From Cypionkella sp. (GTDB lineage Bacteria; Pseudomonadota; Alphaproteobacteria; Rhodobacterales; Rhodobacteraceae), in contig JALOSF010000005.1 in the NCBI GenBank assembly GCA_025458525.1, positions 1 to 64,000 of the forward strand: a stretch of 64,000 bases of DNA, in the 5' to 3' direction. A program made the position numbers and the translations under genes. Below the pieces are notes generated by a model. That model made no database searches. It was not told the DNA's origin and was given only the letters and a program-made list of their open reading frames with translations. The stretch's first letter is position 1; each line of letters opens with the position of its first letter. Positions 9,031 to 18,642 of this stretch are shown in pieces.

Positions 9031-9753
9031 ATGACCCCGATCCTCAGCCTTGCCGATGTTTCAAAAAGCTACGGCGCCCTCAAGGTAACTGATGGCGTCA
9101 GCTTCGAGGTGCCGCGCGGGCAGGCGCTGGGCATCATCGGGCCGAATGGCGCGGGCAAGTCCACCTTGTTCAACCTGATCACCGGCAATGTGATGGCCGA
9201 TCAGGGGCGGATCAGCTTTCTTGGGCAGGATGTGACCCGCATGGCGGCAATGCGCCGGGTCAAGATGGGGGTGGGGCGCAGTTTCCAGATCCCGCAACCC
9301 TTTGAAACGCTGACGGTGTTTGAAAACCTGCTGACGGCGGCCAGTTTTGGCCGCGATCTGCCCGAGGCGGCTGTGGCCGACGAGTGCGCCCGCATCCTTG
9401 ACCAGACCGAGCTGATGCGCCGCGCCAATACCCGTGCGGGGCAATTGTCGCTGCTGGAGCGCAAGCGGCTTGAACTGGCCCGCGCGATGGCGACGGGGCC
9501 AGAGCTTTTGCTGCTGGATGAAATCGCAGGCGGGCTGACCGAGGGCGAATGCAAGGCCCTGGTCGCCACCATTCGCGCGATTCATGCCAGCGGGACCACG
9601 ATCATCTGGATCGAACATGTGCTGCACGCGCTGACATCGGTGGTCGAACGGCTGCTGGTGCTGGATTTTGGCCGCGTGATCGGGATCGGCGCGCCGGATC
9701 AGATCATGGCCAGCCGCGAGGTGCGCGAGATCTATCTGGGGATCGAGGTATGA
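9031..9753 (+). CDS. ABC transporter ATP-binding protein (LivG-like)
   Basis: Walker A GPNGAGKSTLFNLITG; QLSLLERKRLELARAMATGPELLLLDEIAGGLTEGE. Confidence 0.92.
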   Translation: MTPILSLADVSKSYGALKVTDGVSFEVPRGQALGIIGPNGAGKSTLFNLITGNVMADQGRISFLGQDVTRMAAMRRVKMGVGRSFQIPQPFETLTVFENLLTAASFGRDLPEAAVADECARILDQTELMRRANTRAGQLSLLERKRLELARAMATGPELLLLDEIAGGLTEGECKALVATIRAIHASGTTIIWIEHVLHALTSVVERLLVLDFGRVIGIGAPDQIMASREVREIYLGIEV

Positions 9754-10460
9754 GCATCCTGCTGCAAACCATTGGCCTGACAGCGCAATACGGCGATTTC
9801 CGCGCGCTGTTCGGGGTGGATATCGAATTGAACGCGGGCGAGACGGTCGCGATCATCGGGGCCAACGGGGCGGGGAAATCGACGCTGCTGCGCTCGATCA
9901 CCGGGGTTCTGGTCAATGCACCCGAACAGGTTCTGCATCGTGGCACGCCGATTGGCGCCTTGCCTGCCGATCAGGTGATGGCGCGCGGCATCGCCATGGT
10001 GCCCGAGGGGCGCAAGCTCTTTCCTTCGCTGACGGTCGAGGAAAACCTGCTGATCGGCGGCCAGATGCGGCGCGTTGCGGGGCCGTGGACGCTGGAGGCG
10101 GTCTATGACCTGTTCCCCATCCTGCGAGAGCGGCGGTTGAACCCGGGCACCGCCTTGTCTGGCGGGCAGCAGCAGATGGTGGCGATTGGCCGGGCGCTGA
10201 TGTCGAACCCGGAAATCCTGCTGTGCGACGAGATCAGCCTTGGTCTCGCGCCGGTGGTGATCCGCGACATCTATGCCGCGATGCCGCGCATCAAGGCGTC
10301 CGGCGCGTCTGTCATCATCGTGGAGCAGGACATCGGCCAGGCGCTGCGCGTCGCCGACCGGGTCTATTGCATGATGGAGGGCCGCGTCACCCTGACAGGC
10401 GCCGCCGCAACCATCAGCCGCGAGGCCATTCACACCGCCTATTTCGGAGATGCCGCATGA
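9750..10460 (+). CDS. ABC transporter ATP-binding protein (LivF-like)
   Basis: GANGAGKSTLLRSITG, LSGGQQQMVAIGRALMSNPEILLCDEISLGLAP; ATGA overlap. Confidence 0.92.
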   Translation: MSILLQTIGLTAQYGDFRALFGVDIELNAGETVAIIGANGAGKSTLLRSITGVLVNAPEQVLHRGTPIGALPADQVMARGIAMVPEGRKLFPSLTVEENLLIGGQMRRVAGPWTLEAVYDLFPILRERRLNPGTALSGGQQQMVAIGRALMSNPEILLCDEISLGLAPVVIRDIYAAMPRIKASGASVIIVEQDIGQALRVADRVYCMMEGRVTLTGAAATISREAIHTAYFGDAA

Positions 10461-11320
10461 TCTGGATCGATACCTTGGTGCAGGGCATCTTGCTGGGCGG
10501 TCTTTATGCGCTGTTCGCCGCTGGCCTTAGCCTGATGTTCGGGATCATGCGGCTGGTCAATCTGGCGCATGGCGATCTGATCGTGCTGGCGGCCTATCTG
10601 TTGCTGGTGCTTGTCACCATGACCGGGATGCACCCGTTTGTCGCGGTGCTGATCGCGGCGCCGGTGATGTTCGCGATTGGCTGGGGTTTGCAGCGCGTGG
10701 TGCTGAACCGCACGCTAGGCAAGGACATCCTGCCGCCGCTGCTGGTGACTTTCGGCCTGTCGGTGGTGTTGCAAAACGCGCTGCTCGAAGGCTTTACCGC
10801 CGACAGCCGCCGCATTCCGGCGGGGCCGCTGGAAACCGCCTCGCTTGATCTTGGCGTGGTCACGGTGGGGGTGATGCCGCTGTTGACCTTTCTGACGGCG
10901 GTTGGCGTCATCATCGGCCTGAATCAGATCTTCTACCGCACCGCGCTGGGCCGCGCCTTTCGGGCCACCTCGGATGATCCCGTCACGGCCAGCCTGATGG
11001 GGATTAATCCGGGGCGGGTGTTTGCGGTGGCGACGGGGCTTGCCATGGTGGTGGTGACGATCGCCGCGCTTTACCTTGGCATGCGCTCGAATTTTGACCC
11101 GTCGATCGGGCCGGCCCGGCTGATCTATGCCTTCGAGGCGGTGATCATCGGCGGGCTTGGCAGCCTGTGGGGCACGCTGGCGGGCGGGGTCATCATCGGG
11201 GTGGCGCAGACCTTTGGCGCCGCGATCAACCCCGAATGGCAGATTCTGGCCGGGCATATCGCCTTTGTCGTCGTATTGCTGATCCGGCCGCGCGGGCTTT
11301 TCCCGCGCGCCAATGACTGA
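10457..11320 (+). CDS. Branched-chain-type ABC permease (LivH-like)
   Basis: LVQGILLGGLYALFAAGLSLMFGIMRLVNLAHGDLIVLAAY; C-terminal AFEAVIIGGLGSLWGTLAGG. Confidence 0.92.
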   Translation: MIWIDTLVQGILLGGLYALFAAGLSLMFGIMRLVNLAHGDLIVLAAYLLLVLVTMTGMHPFVAVLIAAPVMFAIGWGLQRVVLNRTLGKDILPPLLVTFGLSVVLQNALLEGFTADSRRIPAGPLETASLDLGVVTVGVMPLLTFLTAVGVIIGLNQIFYRTALGRAFRATSDDPVTASLMGINPGRVFAVATGLAMVVVTIAALYLGMRSNFDPSIGPARLIYAFEAVIIGGLGSLWGTLAGGVIIGVAQTFGAAINPEWQILAGHIAFVVVLLIRPRGLFPRAND

Positions 11321-12389
11321 GGGGGCGGGCATGGCTCGGACTTACCGCGTCACCACGCGCACCCGTGCGGGGCAGATCACCGGGCTTTTCGCCTTGGCGC
11401 TGGTGGCGCTGGGCGTGGTGTTGCCCGCCTTTGTGCCGCGCGGGGTGATCCTGGATCTGTTCTTCATCCTGACCATGCTGACGCTGGCGCAGCTGTGGAA
11501 CCTGCTGGCCGGTTACGGCGGGCTGGTCAGCGTTGGCCAGCAGGCCTTTGTCGGCATCGGGGCCTATGCGATGTTTGCGGCCGTGATCCTGTGGGGGATG
11601 AATCCGGTCCCCGCGATCCTTGTGGGCGGGGGTGTGGCGGTGCTGCTGGCTGTGCCTTCGGCGTTTTTCGCCTTTCGCCTGCAAGGGGCCTATTTCGCCA
11701 TCGGCACCTGGGTGGTGGCGGAAATCACCCGTCTTTCCATCGCGCAATGGAAGGCGCTTGGCGGCGGCACCGGAACCTCGCTCCCGCGGGAGGCGACGGG
11801 CAATATCATGGGCGTCGATCTGGTGCGCAGCCTGTTCGGCGTGCGCGAGGCGGCGGCGCGCGACATCCTTGCCTATTGGCTGGCGCTGGCCCTGGCGGTC
11901 GTGACCATCGGCGCGATCTACATGCTCTTGCGCAACCGGCTGGGTCTGGCGCTGGCCGCGGTGCGCGACAACACCGAGGCCGCGCGGTCGGTCGGGGTGG
12001 ATGCCGGGCGGCTCAAATGGGTGGTCTATCTGTTGACGGCGCTGGGCACCGGGTTGACCGGCGCCCTGATCCATCTGCAAACCGCCCGCATCTCGCCCGA
12101 CGCGGCGTTCAGCGTCACCAACTGGACCGCCTATGTCATCTTCATCGTCGTCATCGGCGGCATCGGCACCATCGAAGGCCCGATCCTGGGCGTTCTGGTG
12201 TTCTTTGCGCTGCAAACGCTGCTGGCCGATTACGGCACCTGGTATCTGCTGGCGCTGGGGCTGATCGGCATTGCGGTCATGCTTTTTGCCCCGCGTGGGC
12301 TGTGGGGGCTGATCTCGGCCCGCACCGGCATTCATCTGTTCCCCGTGCAGCGCCGCCTGCTGGGGCAAGACCAACTCAAGGGAGACTGA
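11313..12389 (+). CDS. Branched-chain-type ABC permease (LivM-like)
   Basis: LAQLWNLLAGYGGLVSVGQQAFVGIGAYAMFA...AVRDNTEAARSVGVDAGRLK. Start could be 11331. Confidence 0.9.
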   Translation: MTEGAGMARTYRVTTRTRAGQITGLFALALVALGVVLPAFVPRGVILDLFFILTMLTLAQLWNLLAGYGGLVSVGQQAFVGIGAYAMFAAVILWGMNPVPAILVGGGVAVLLAVPSAFFAFRLQGAYFAIGTWVVAEITRLSIAQWKALGGGTGTSLPREATGNIMGVDLVRSLFGVREAAARDILAYWLALALAVVTIGAIYMLLRNRLGLALAAVRDNTEAARSVGVDAGRLKWVVYLLTALGTGLTGALIHLQTARISPDAAFSVTNWTAYVIFIVVIGGIGTIEGPILGVLVFFALQTLLADYGTWYLLALGLIGIAVMLFAPRGLWGLISARTGIHLFPVQRRLLGQDQLKGD

Positions 12390-12392
12390 ACC

Positions 12393-14147
12393 ATGGCCGA
12401 TATCACAACCGATGTGCTGGTGATCGGAACGGGGCCTGCCGGGTCCGCCACTGCCGCGCTGCTTGCGACCCAAGGGGTCGATGTGATGGTGGTCAACCGC
12501 TATCGCTGGCTGGCCAACAGCCCGCGCGCCCATATCACCAATCAACGCACGATGGAGGTGCTGCGCGACCTTGGCCCCGAGGTGGAGCACGAGGCCTATC
12601 TGCACGCCACCCCGAAAGAGCTGATGGGCAACAACGTCTTTTGCACCTCGCTTGCCGGAGAGGAGCTTGGCCGCATCGCAACCTGGGGCACATCGCCCGC
12701 CTCGGCGGCGGAACATGCGCTGTCCTCGCCCACCGCGATGAACGACCTGCCGCAGACCTATATGGAACCCTTGCTGTTCAAGACCGCCTGCGCGCGCGGG
12801 GCGCAAGGCCGGATGAGCTGCGAATACCTGAGCCATGAGCAGGATGCAGACGGCGTGACCGCCACCTTGCGCGACCGGCTGACGGTGCGCGATTTCACGG
12901 TGCGCGCGCGCTATCTGGTGGGGGCTGATGGCGGCAACAGCCTGGTGGCCGAACATGCCGGCATCCCGCTCGAAGGCCAGATGGGGGTCGCCGGATCGAT
13001 CAACCTTTTGTGCAAGATGGACCTGTCGGCCTATGTCGCGCACCGGCCTTCGGTTCTTTATTGGGTGATGCAGCCCGGCTCCAACGTGGGTGGGATCGGC
13101 ATGGGCGTGGTGCGGATGGTGCGGCCGTGGAATGAATGGCTGATCATCTGGGGCTATGACATCACCAAGCCCCGGCCCGAGCTGACCGAGGAGGAGGCAA
13201 AGGCGATCATCCGCCAGCTGGTCGGGGTGCCGGATATCGAGATCGACCTGACCGCGATCAGCTATTGGACGGTGAACAACGTCTATGCCACGCATATGCA
13301 GAACGGGCGGGTGTTCGTGATGGGCGATGCGGCGCACCGCCACCCGCCGTCAAACGGCCTTGGTTCGAATACGTCAATTCAAGACGCGTTCAACATGGCG
13401 TGGAAGCTGTCGATGGTTCTGAAAGGTCAAGCCAGTCCTGCGCTGCTGGACAGCTATTCGCCCGAGCGCGCCCCGGTGGCCAAGCAGATCGTGACCCGCG
13501 CCAACAAGTCGATCCCCGAATTCGGCCCGATCTTTCAGGCGCTGGGCATGGATGGCAGTTTCGACCATGCCCGCATTCAGGCCAACATGGACGCGCGCTG
13601 CGATGCCACCCCCGAGGCCGAGGCGCAGCGCGAGGCCTTGCGGCAGGCGATCGCCTACAAGAAATATGAATTCGACGCCCACGGGGTAGAGATGAACCAG
13701 CGCTACAGCTCTGGCGCCATCGTCACCGATGGCCAGCCCGAGCCGCCCTTTACCCAGGATGCCGAACTGCATTACCAGCCGACCACCTGGCCCGGCGCGC
13801 GCTTGCCGCATGTCTGGGTGTTCGACACCAAGGGGCGCAAACTCTCGACGCTGGATCTGTGCGGGCAAGGGCAATTCACGCTGTTGACCGGGATCGGCGG
13901 TCAGCCTTGGGTGGAGGCCGCGCAGGCCGAGGCGGCAAAGCGCGGCATCCCGCTGCGCACCCATGTCATCGGGCCGCGCCAGCCGATTGCCGACCACAGC
14001 GGCGATTGGGCGCGGGCGCGCGAAATCTCGGACGCGGGCTGTCTCTTGGTGCGCCCCGATCACCACGTCGCCTGGCGCAGTCCGGCGCTGAGCGCGGATC
14101 CTGCGGGTGATCTCTCCCGCGTTCTGACCGCAATCCTGGGGAAGTGA
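12393..14147 (+). CDS. FAD-dependent aromatic monooxygenase (phenol/resorcinol hydroxylase family)
   Basis: VIGTGPAGSATAALLATQGV FAD fold, GDAAHRHPPSNGLGSNTSIQDAFNMAWKL, C-terminal thioredoxin-like region. Confidence 0.88.
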   Translation: MADITTDVLVIGTGPAGSATAALLATQGVDVMVVNRYRWLANSPRAHITNQRTMEVLRDLGPEVEHEAYLHATPKELMGNNVFCTSLAGEELGRIATWGTSPASAAEHALSSPTAMNDLPQTYMEPLLFKTACARGAQGRMSCEYLSHEQDADGVTATLRDRLTVRDFTVRARYLVGADGGNSLVAEHAGIPLEGQMGVAGSINLLCKMDLSAYVAHRPSVLYWVMQPGSNVGGIGMGVVRMVRPWNEWLIIWGYDITKPRPELTEEEAKAIIRQLVGVPDIEIDLTAISYWTVNNVYATHMQNGRVFVMGDAAHRHPPSNGLGSNTSIQDAFNMAWKLSMVLKGQASPALLDSYSPERAPVAKQIVTRANKSIPEFGPIFQALGMDGSFDHARIQANMDARCDATPEAEAQREALRQAIAYKKYEFDAHGVEMNQRYSSGAIVTDGQPEPPFTQDAELHYQPTTWPGARLPHVWVFDTKGRKLSTLDLCGQGQFTLLTGIGGQPWVEAAQAEAAKRGIPLRTHVIGPRQPIADHSGDWARAREISDAGCLLVRPDHHVAWRSPALSADPAGDLSRVLTAILGK

Positions 14148-14148
14148 C

Positions 14149-15027
14149 ATGACCGAATATTTTACCGAAGCCCGGTCGGCCGAGGCGGTCATCGCCCGCA
14201 ACGCCGCCGAAAACCCGCGGCTGCAACAGGTGATGGCGGTGATCGTCACCAAGCTGCACGAAGCGGTGAAGGAAATCGAACCGACGCAGGACGAATGGAT
14301 GCAAGCCATCCAGTTCCTGACCGAAACCGGCCATATGTGCAGTGATTGGCGGCAAGAGTTCATCTTGCTGTCCGATATCCTTGGCGTGTCGATGCTGGTG
14401 GATGCGATCAACAACCGCAAACCCTCGGGCGCGTCGGAAAGCACGGTTCTTGGCCCGTTTCATGTGGAGGATGCGCCCGAATTGCCGATGGGGGCCGACA
14501 TCTGCCTTGACCAGAAGGGCACCCCGATGCGGGTGCATGGCCGGATCGTCGATACCGAAGGCAACCCGGTGGCGGGGGCCAAGATCGATGTCTGGCAGGC
14601 GAATGACGAAGGGTTTTACGACGTGCAGCAAAAGGGCATTCAGCCCGATTTCAACCTGCGCGGCGTGTTTCGGACCGGGGCGGATGGCCGCTATCACTTT
14701 CGCGGGGTAAAGCCGAAATTCTATCCGATACCCGATGACGGGCCGGTGGGGCGGCTGCTGCGGGCCTTGGGGCGGCATCCTTATCGTCCGGCGCATCTGC
14801 ATTACATCATCACCGCGCCCGGCTTTGCGCCGCTGATCACCCATATCTTCGATCCCGACGATCCCTATATCGCCTCGGATGCGGTGTTTGGCGTCAAGGA
14901 AAGCCTTCTGGCCGCCTTCAAACCCGTGGACGACCCGGCCCTGATCGCGGCGGCGGGGTTTGCGGGCCCGTTCCTTGATACCGAGTTCGATTTCATCCTG
15001 GCCCGCGCGCAAACGCCGCCAAAATGA
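14149..15027 (+). CDS. Intradiol ring-cleavage dioxygenase, hydroxyquinol 1,2-dioxygenase type (paralog 2)
   Basis: LGPFHVEDAPELPMGADI, IDVWQANDEGFYD, YPIPDDGPVGRLL, RPAHLHYIITAPGFAPLITHIFDP. Confidence 0.92.
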   Translation: MTEYFTEARSAEAVIARNAAENPRLQQVMAVIVTKLHEAVKEIEPTQDEWMQAIQFLTETGHMCSDWRQEFILLSDILGVSMLVDAINNRKPSGASESTVLGPFHVEDAPELPMGADICLDQKGTPMRVHGRIVDTEGNPVAGAKIDVWQANDEGFYDVQQKGIQPDFNLRGVFRTGADGRYHFRGVKPKFYPIPDDGPVGRLLRALGRHPYRPAHLHYIITAPGFAPLITHIFDPDDPYIASDAVFGVKESLLAAFKPVDDPALIAAAGFAGPFLDTEFDFILARAQTPPK

Positions 15028-15104
15028 CGCTTGCGTGATATGGCATATTGATTGTGCTGGGGAATTCGGTGTCTGGTGTCATCAAACACGCACAGGCTTT
15101 CCCC

Positions 15105-15569
15105 ATGATACCCACGATCGCGCTGGAAACACCGCTCGGCCCCGACCTTGATCTGTTGATGCAGCGCCATACCGCCGACATGCATGCCGACACGCCCCCC
15201 GAAAGCATTCACATGATGGATGCCACCCAACTTGCCAGCCCCGGCATCTGGTTCTTCGTGATGCGTGAGGAGGGGGTGCCGATCGGGATGGGCGCGTTCA
15301 AGCGCATCGACGCCACCCATGCCGAGATCAAGTCGATGCATATTCTGGCCGAAGTGCGGGGCAGGGGCCTGTCACGCCGGATGCTTGAACATCTGGTGGA
15401 TGCGGCCCGCGCCGAGGGCTTTACCCGCCTGTCGCTTGAAACCGGGGTGCAGCCGACTTTTGTCGCGGCCCGGGCGCTTTATGCCAATGCGGGCTTTACC
15501 GAGTGCCCGCCGTTCGAGGGCTATGAAGACGACCCCAATTCGGTGTTCATGACGCGCAGTCTGCTTTGA
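15105..15569 (+). CDS. GNAT-family N-acetyltransferase
   Basis: IKSMHILAEVRGRGLSRRMLEHLVDAAR, ARALYANAGFTECPPFEGYEDDPNSVFMTRSL. ORF runs from 15048. Confidence 0.85.
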   Translation: MIPTIALETPLGPDLDLLMQRHTADMHADTPPESIHMMDATQLASPGIWFFVMREEGVPIGMGAFKRIDATHAEIKSMHILAEVRGRGLSRRMLEHLVDAARAEGFTRLSLETGVQPTFVAARALYANAGFTECPPFEGYEDDPNSVFMTRSLL

Positions 15570-15668
15570 CGCGGCGTGCCGCGGCGCGCGGCTGCGGGGT
15601 TCGGGCGGCAGAAGGGGGGGCGGCACTGGCCCGAAAGCGCGGCCCACAAACAGGTGCCCGGCCCCGAC

Positions 15669-15701
15669 TGACACGCCCGGCGCGCTGCGCCGGACATGTC
15701 A
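15669..15701. terminator. Candidate bidirectional hairpin between convergent genes
   Basis: TGACA...CCGGCGC-gct-GCGCCGG...TGTCA nested inverted repeats between the GNAT gene (+) and a small ORF (-); no clear U-tract. Confidence 0.45.
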
Positions 15702-15720
15702 CGGTCATGAACCCGGACGA

Positions 15721-15918
15721 TCAGGCCAGAGCGTGCTTTGCCGCATCAAGTTCGCGGTTGCACTCGGCGTCATTCTTGGCGGTGTGCGCCTTTTCGGCCG
15801 CCTGATAATGCTTCAGGGCCGCATCCTTTTTGGGGCCGGCTTCGGCTTTGTCCCAAACCGCCTTGACGGATTTCATCTTGTCTTCCGTGCTGGGCATCGG
15901 TGTTTTCGCGTCCATCAT
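15721..15918 (-). CDS. Small lysine/alanine-rich conserved-looking protein
   Basis: 65 aa MMDAKTPMPSTEDKMKSVKAVWDKAEAGPKKDAALKHYQAAEKAHTAKNDAECNRELDAAKHALA; soluble helical composition. Confidence 0.6.
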   Translation of the reverse strand: MMDAKTPMPSTEDKMKSVKAVWDKAEAGPKKDAALKHYQAAEKAHTAKNDAECNRELDAAKHALA

Positions 15919-16115
15919 CTTGTAGATCCTTTATATGTCTGTCGGGCAGGGCCAGGGTTTTCCAACACGGAAAGCCTTGCCCTTGCCCTGAACAGAGCAC
16001 GGCGGCGAAGGAGTGAGCCGTCCCCTTATCCCTAGCGCGTCACGCGCGGGCCAAGGCTGATCCATGTTGGTCTTTCTGACGTGTCTTGCAGATCGGCGGA
16101 AACGCGCCCGCCCAC

Positions 16116-16352
16116 CTATCGCCGCCGGACAGAGTTTCCGCCGGCAAGGATTGCATTGATCAAGGCCGCAACCGCGGCGTGCAGATCGGCCATGCCATCT
16201 TCGCCCGGATCATTGGCATGCGCCGCCGCAGCATCGCGCAGGATGCCGACGATTTCACGTTCGGGCAGAACGTTGCGGTCATTCAGCGCCAGAAGCAGGG
16301 ACTCGCAGATGGCGAGCGCGGCGGTGCCCGCCACATCTGGAAGGTTTTTCAT
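16116..16352 (-). CDS. Small hypothetical protein
   Basis: MKNLPDVAGTAALAICESLLLALNDRNVLPEREIVGILRDAAAAHANDPGEDGMADLHAAVAALINAILAGGNSVRRR; protein-like composition, divergent from the Crp/Fnr gene. Confidence 0.6.
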   Translation of the reverse strand: MKNLPDVAGTAALAICESLLLALNDRNVLPEREIVGILRDAAAAHANDPGEDGMADLHAAVAALINAILAGGNSVRRR

Positions 16353-16554
16353 GTGTTTCCCTTTCGCTTGCGGCATCACGCCCATGCGTCTGACAGCCGC
16401 AAAATCATTTTCGACACCAGTGTGGCAGACCCGTGCTAGGCTGGGCTGACGCAGATCAGCATCATCTCGCGCGCGGTGAATAAGACAGAGGCTCTGCGGT
16501 ATCGTCCGCGCAAGGTGCGCGGGGGCGCGCGCGTCCCGAAAGGATTGGCCACGG

Positions 16555-17286
16555 GTGAACACCCATCACACGCCCTTTGCCCGCAAGCTGGGGGCCTTTG
16601 TTGCGCTTTCCGACATCGAACTCGCCTTGCTGGACCAGTTGCACAGTCGGCGGCGGTCGTTTGCGGCGCGGCGCGACATGGTCCATGAAGGTCAGGTGGA
16701 GCGTTCGGCCTATATCGTCGCCTCGGGCTGGGTATGCTCTTACAAACTTTTGCCCAGCGGCGCGCGGCAGATCGTCGATTTCCAGATACCGGGCGATTTT
16801 CTGGGTTTGCGGTCGGTGTTGTTTCGCACCGCCGACCACAACATCGAGCCGATCACCCGCGTGCAGGCGTCCGAGGTTCAGGCGCGGGATCTGCTCGACG
16901 CGTTCAACACGGCGCCCCGGCTTGCCGCGGCGGTGCTCTGGGCTGCGTCACGCGACGAGGCGATGGTGGTGGAACATCTTGTCGATTTGGGGCGCCGCGA
17001 TGCAAAGCAGCGGATGGCTCATTTCCTGCTGGAACTTGGCGCGCGGCTGAAACTGGTGGGATTGGGCACGAATGAGGGATATGCGTGCCCCCTGACGCAA
17101 TACCTGCTTGCCGATGCGCTTGGGCTCAGTGCGGTGCACGTCAACCGTGTGCTGCGCGACCTGCGCGAGGAAGGGCTTGTTTCCTTTCAGCAGGGCAAGG
17201 TCATTTTCGAAAACTTCGCGGGTCTTGTCGCCTTGTGCGATTTCGATCGGACCTATCTGGATCATGAAGGGCCCTTGATGCGCTGA
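16555..17286 (+). CDS. Crp/Fnr-family transcriptional regulator
   Basis: cNMP-like N-terminal domain and C-terminal HTH YLLADALGLSAVHVNRVLRDLREEGLVSFQQGKV; GTG start; no N-terminal Fe-S cysteine cluster seen. Confidence 0.9.
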   Translation: MNTHHTPFARKLGAFVALSDIELALLDQLHSRRRSFAARRDMVHEGQVERSAYIVASGWVCSYKLLPSGARQIVDFQIPGDFLGLRSVLFRTADHNIEPITRVQASEVQARDLLDAFNTAPRLAAAVLWAASRDEAMVVEHLVDLGRRDAKQRMAHFLLELGARLKLVGLGTNEGYACPLTQYLLADALGLSAVHVNRVLRDLREEGLVSFQQGKVIFENFAGLVALCDFDRTYLDHEGPLMR

Positions 17287-17586
17287 CCCACCGCTCCTGT
17301 CCGGCAAAGGGCCGTCCACCCGAAGCGAAGGGGACATCCGCAACGGGTGGAACGGGAATTGCCAGCCTTGCGGCGTCGGGGATGCCCCTTTGGCAATCCG
17401 CCCCATCTTGCCGCTTTCTGGCGCCTGCGCACTGAGCGAGGTCAGTGTTTGGGCCGATTTCCACCTTGGATGCGCGCCTTTGGCCGGGGTCCGCGCCAGA
17501 CAAACCGGCCGCTGAGGGGGCACGGCCACCCGGTGGCAGGTGGCCGTGCAGTCCGGGCGCCCGAGCCGTGCTTCGGGCGGCTTGCG

Positions 17587-18642
17587 TTACACCGCCAACA
17601 ACCGGCCGCCGTCCCGGGCCGAGGCTTCGGCGCGGTCGAGCAAGTGTTGCAGGCTGGCGCCGCGTGCGAAATCCGGCTCGGGTGCTCCGTCCCCCCGGAT
17701 CGCCGCGATGAAGCGCTGATAGATGGTCGGCACGGGGGGGCAGGTCACATCCATCCAGGTCGCGGTCTGCACATCGGTGCCAAGGCAGGCGCGCAACCGG
17801 CTGACCGCGTTTTCGAAACTGACCTCCAATCCGCCCTCCTGCCCATAGATCCGCAGGCGCAGATCGTTCAGGTGGCCGGTCGCAAAGCGCGTGGCCGCAA
17901 CCGTGCCCAAGGCACCATTGGCCAGCCGCAGCTGCATCGTGGCGCTGTCATTGGCATCCAGCACATAATCGCCCACGCGCCCGCCCGGGGCCTTGTCAAA
18001 GGTCTGAAGTAGGCAAGACACCGCCTCCGCTTCGGTTCCTGCAATGAAGGTGGCGAAGTCCAGGATGTGTATGCCCACGTCGCCCAGCACCCCCTTTGAC
18101 CCATGGGCCGTGGACAGGCGCCAGAGCCATTGCGGCTCGGTGCGCCATTCCCCCCAGGCGGGTTGGGTCAGCCAGCTTTGCAAATAGCTCGCCTCGAAAT
18201 GCCGGATCGTGCCGATGGCGCCGTCGCGCACCATCGCGGCCGCCTGTTGCAGGGCGGGCACGTTGCGATAGCTGAGGTTGACCATGTTCACCACCCCCGC
18301 CGCTGCGGCGGCAGCGGCCATCGCATCGGCATCGGCGGCATTGGTTGCCAGCGGCTTTTCGCACAGCACATGCTTGCCCGCGGCCAGAAGGGGCATCGTG
18401 GTTGCATGATGGGCCGCGTCGGGCGTGACATTCGTCACCGCATCAAACGCGCCCCAGTCGAGCGCCTCCTGCACCGAGCCAAAGCCCCGCTCGATGCCAT
18501 GCGCGGCCTGAAAGGCGGCCAGTTGCGCCGGGCGGGTATCGACACCCCCGACGACAGAGACGCCGGGAATGGCCTGAAAGCCTTCGGCGTGGTTGCGGGC
18601 CATGCCCCCGGTGCCGAGGATCAGCAGACGAACCGGACGCAT
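17587..18642 (-). CDS. thuB: Gfo/Idh/MocA-family oxidoreductase (ThuB-like)
   Basis: LLILGTGGMARNHAEGFQAIPGVSVVGGVDTR, HVLCEKPLATNAADA; last gene of a thu-order operon. Confidence 0.8.
   Translation of the reverse strand: MRPVRLLILGTGGMARNHAEGFQAIPGVSVVGGVDTRPAQLAAFQAAHGIERGFGSVQEALDWGAFDAVTNVTPDAAHHATTMPLLAAGKHVLCEKPLATNAADADAMAAAAAAAGVVNMVNLSYRNVPALQQAAAMVRDGAIGTIRHFEASYLQSWLTQPAWGEWRTEPQWLWRLSTAHGSKGVLGDVGIHILDFATFIAGTEAEAVSCLLQTFDKAPGGRVGDYVLDANDSATMQLRLANGALGTVAATRFATGHLNDLRLRIYGQEGGLEVSFENAVSRLRACLGTDVQTATWMDVTCPPVPTIYQRFIAAIRGDGAPEPDFARGASLQHLLDRAEASARDGGRLLAV

Noticed and set aside
11226-13343. 705-aa minus-strand ORF opposite livM-like and monooxygenase genes
   Set aside because: Antisense shadow of two well-supported genes; low-complexity R/Q/H/D composition, no domain.
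17287-17586. Possible small gene between the Crp/Fnr and Gfo/Idh genes
   Set aside because: ORFs here are compositionally biased and overlap one another; no convincing RBS or domain.
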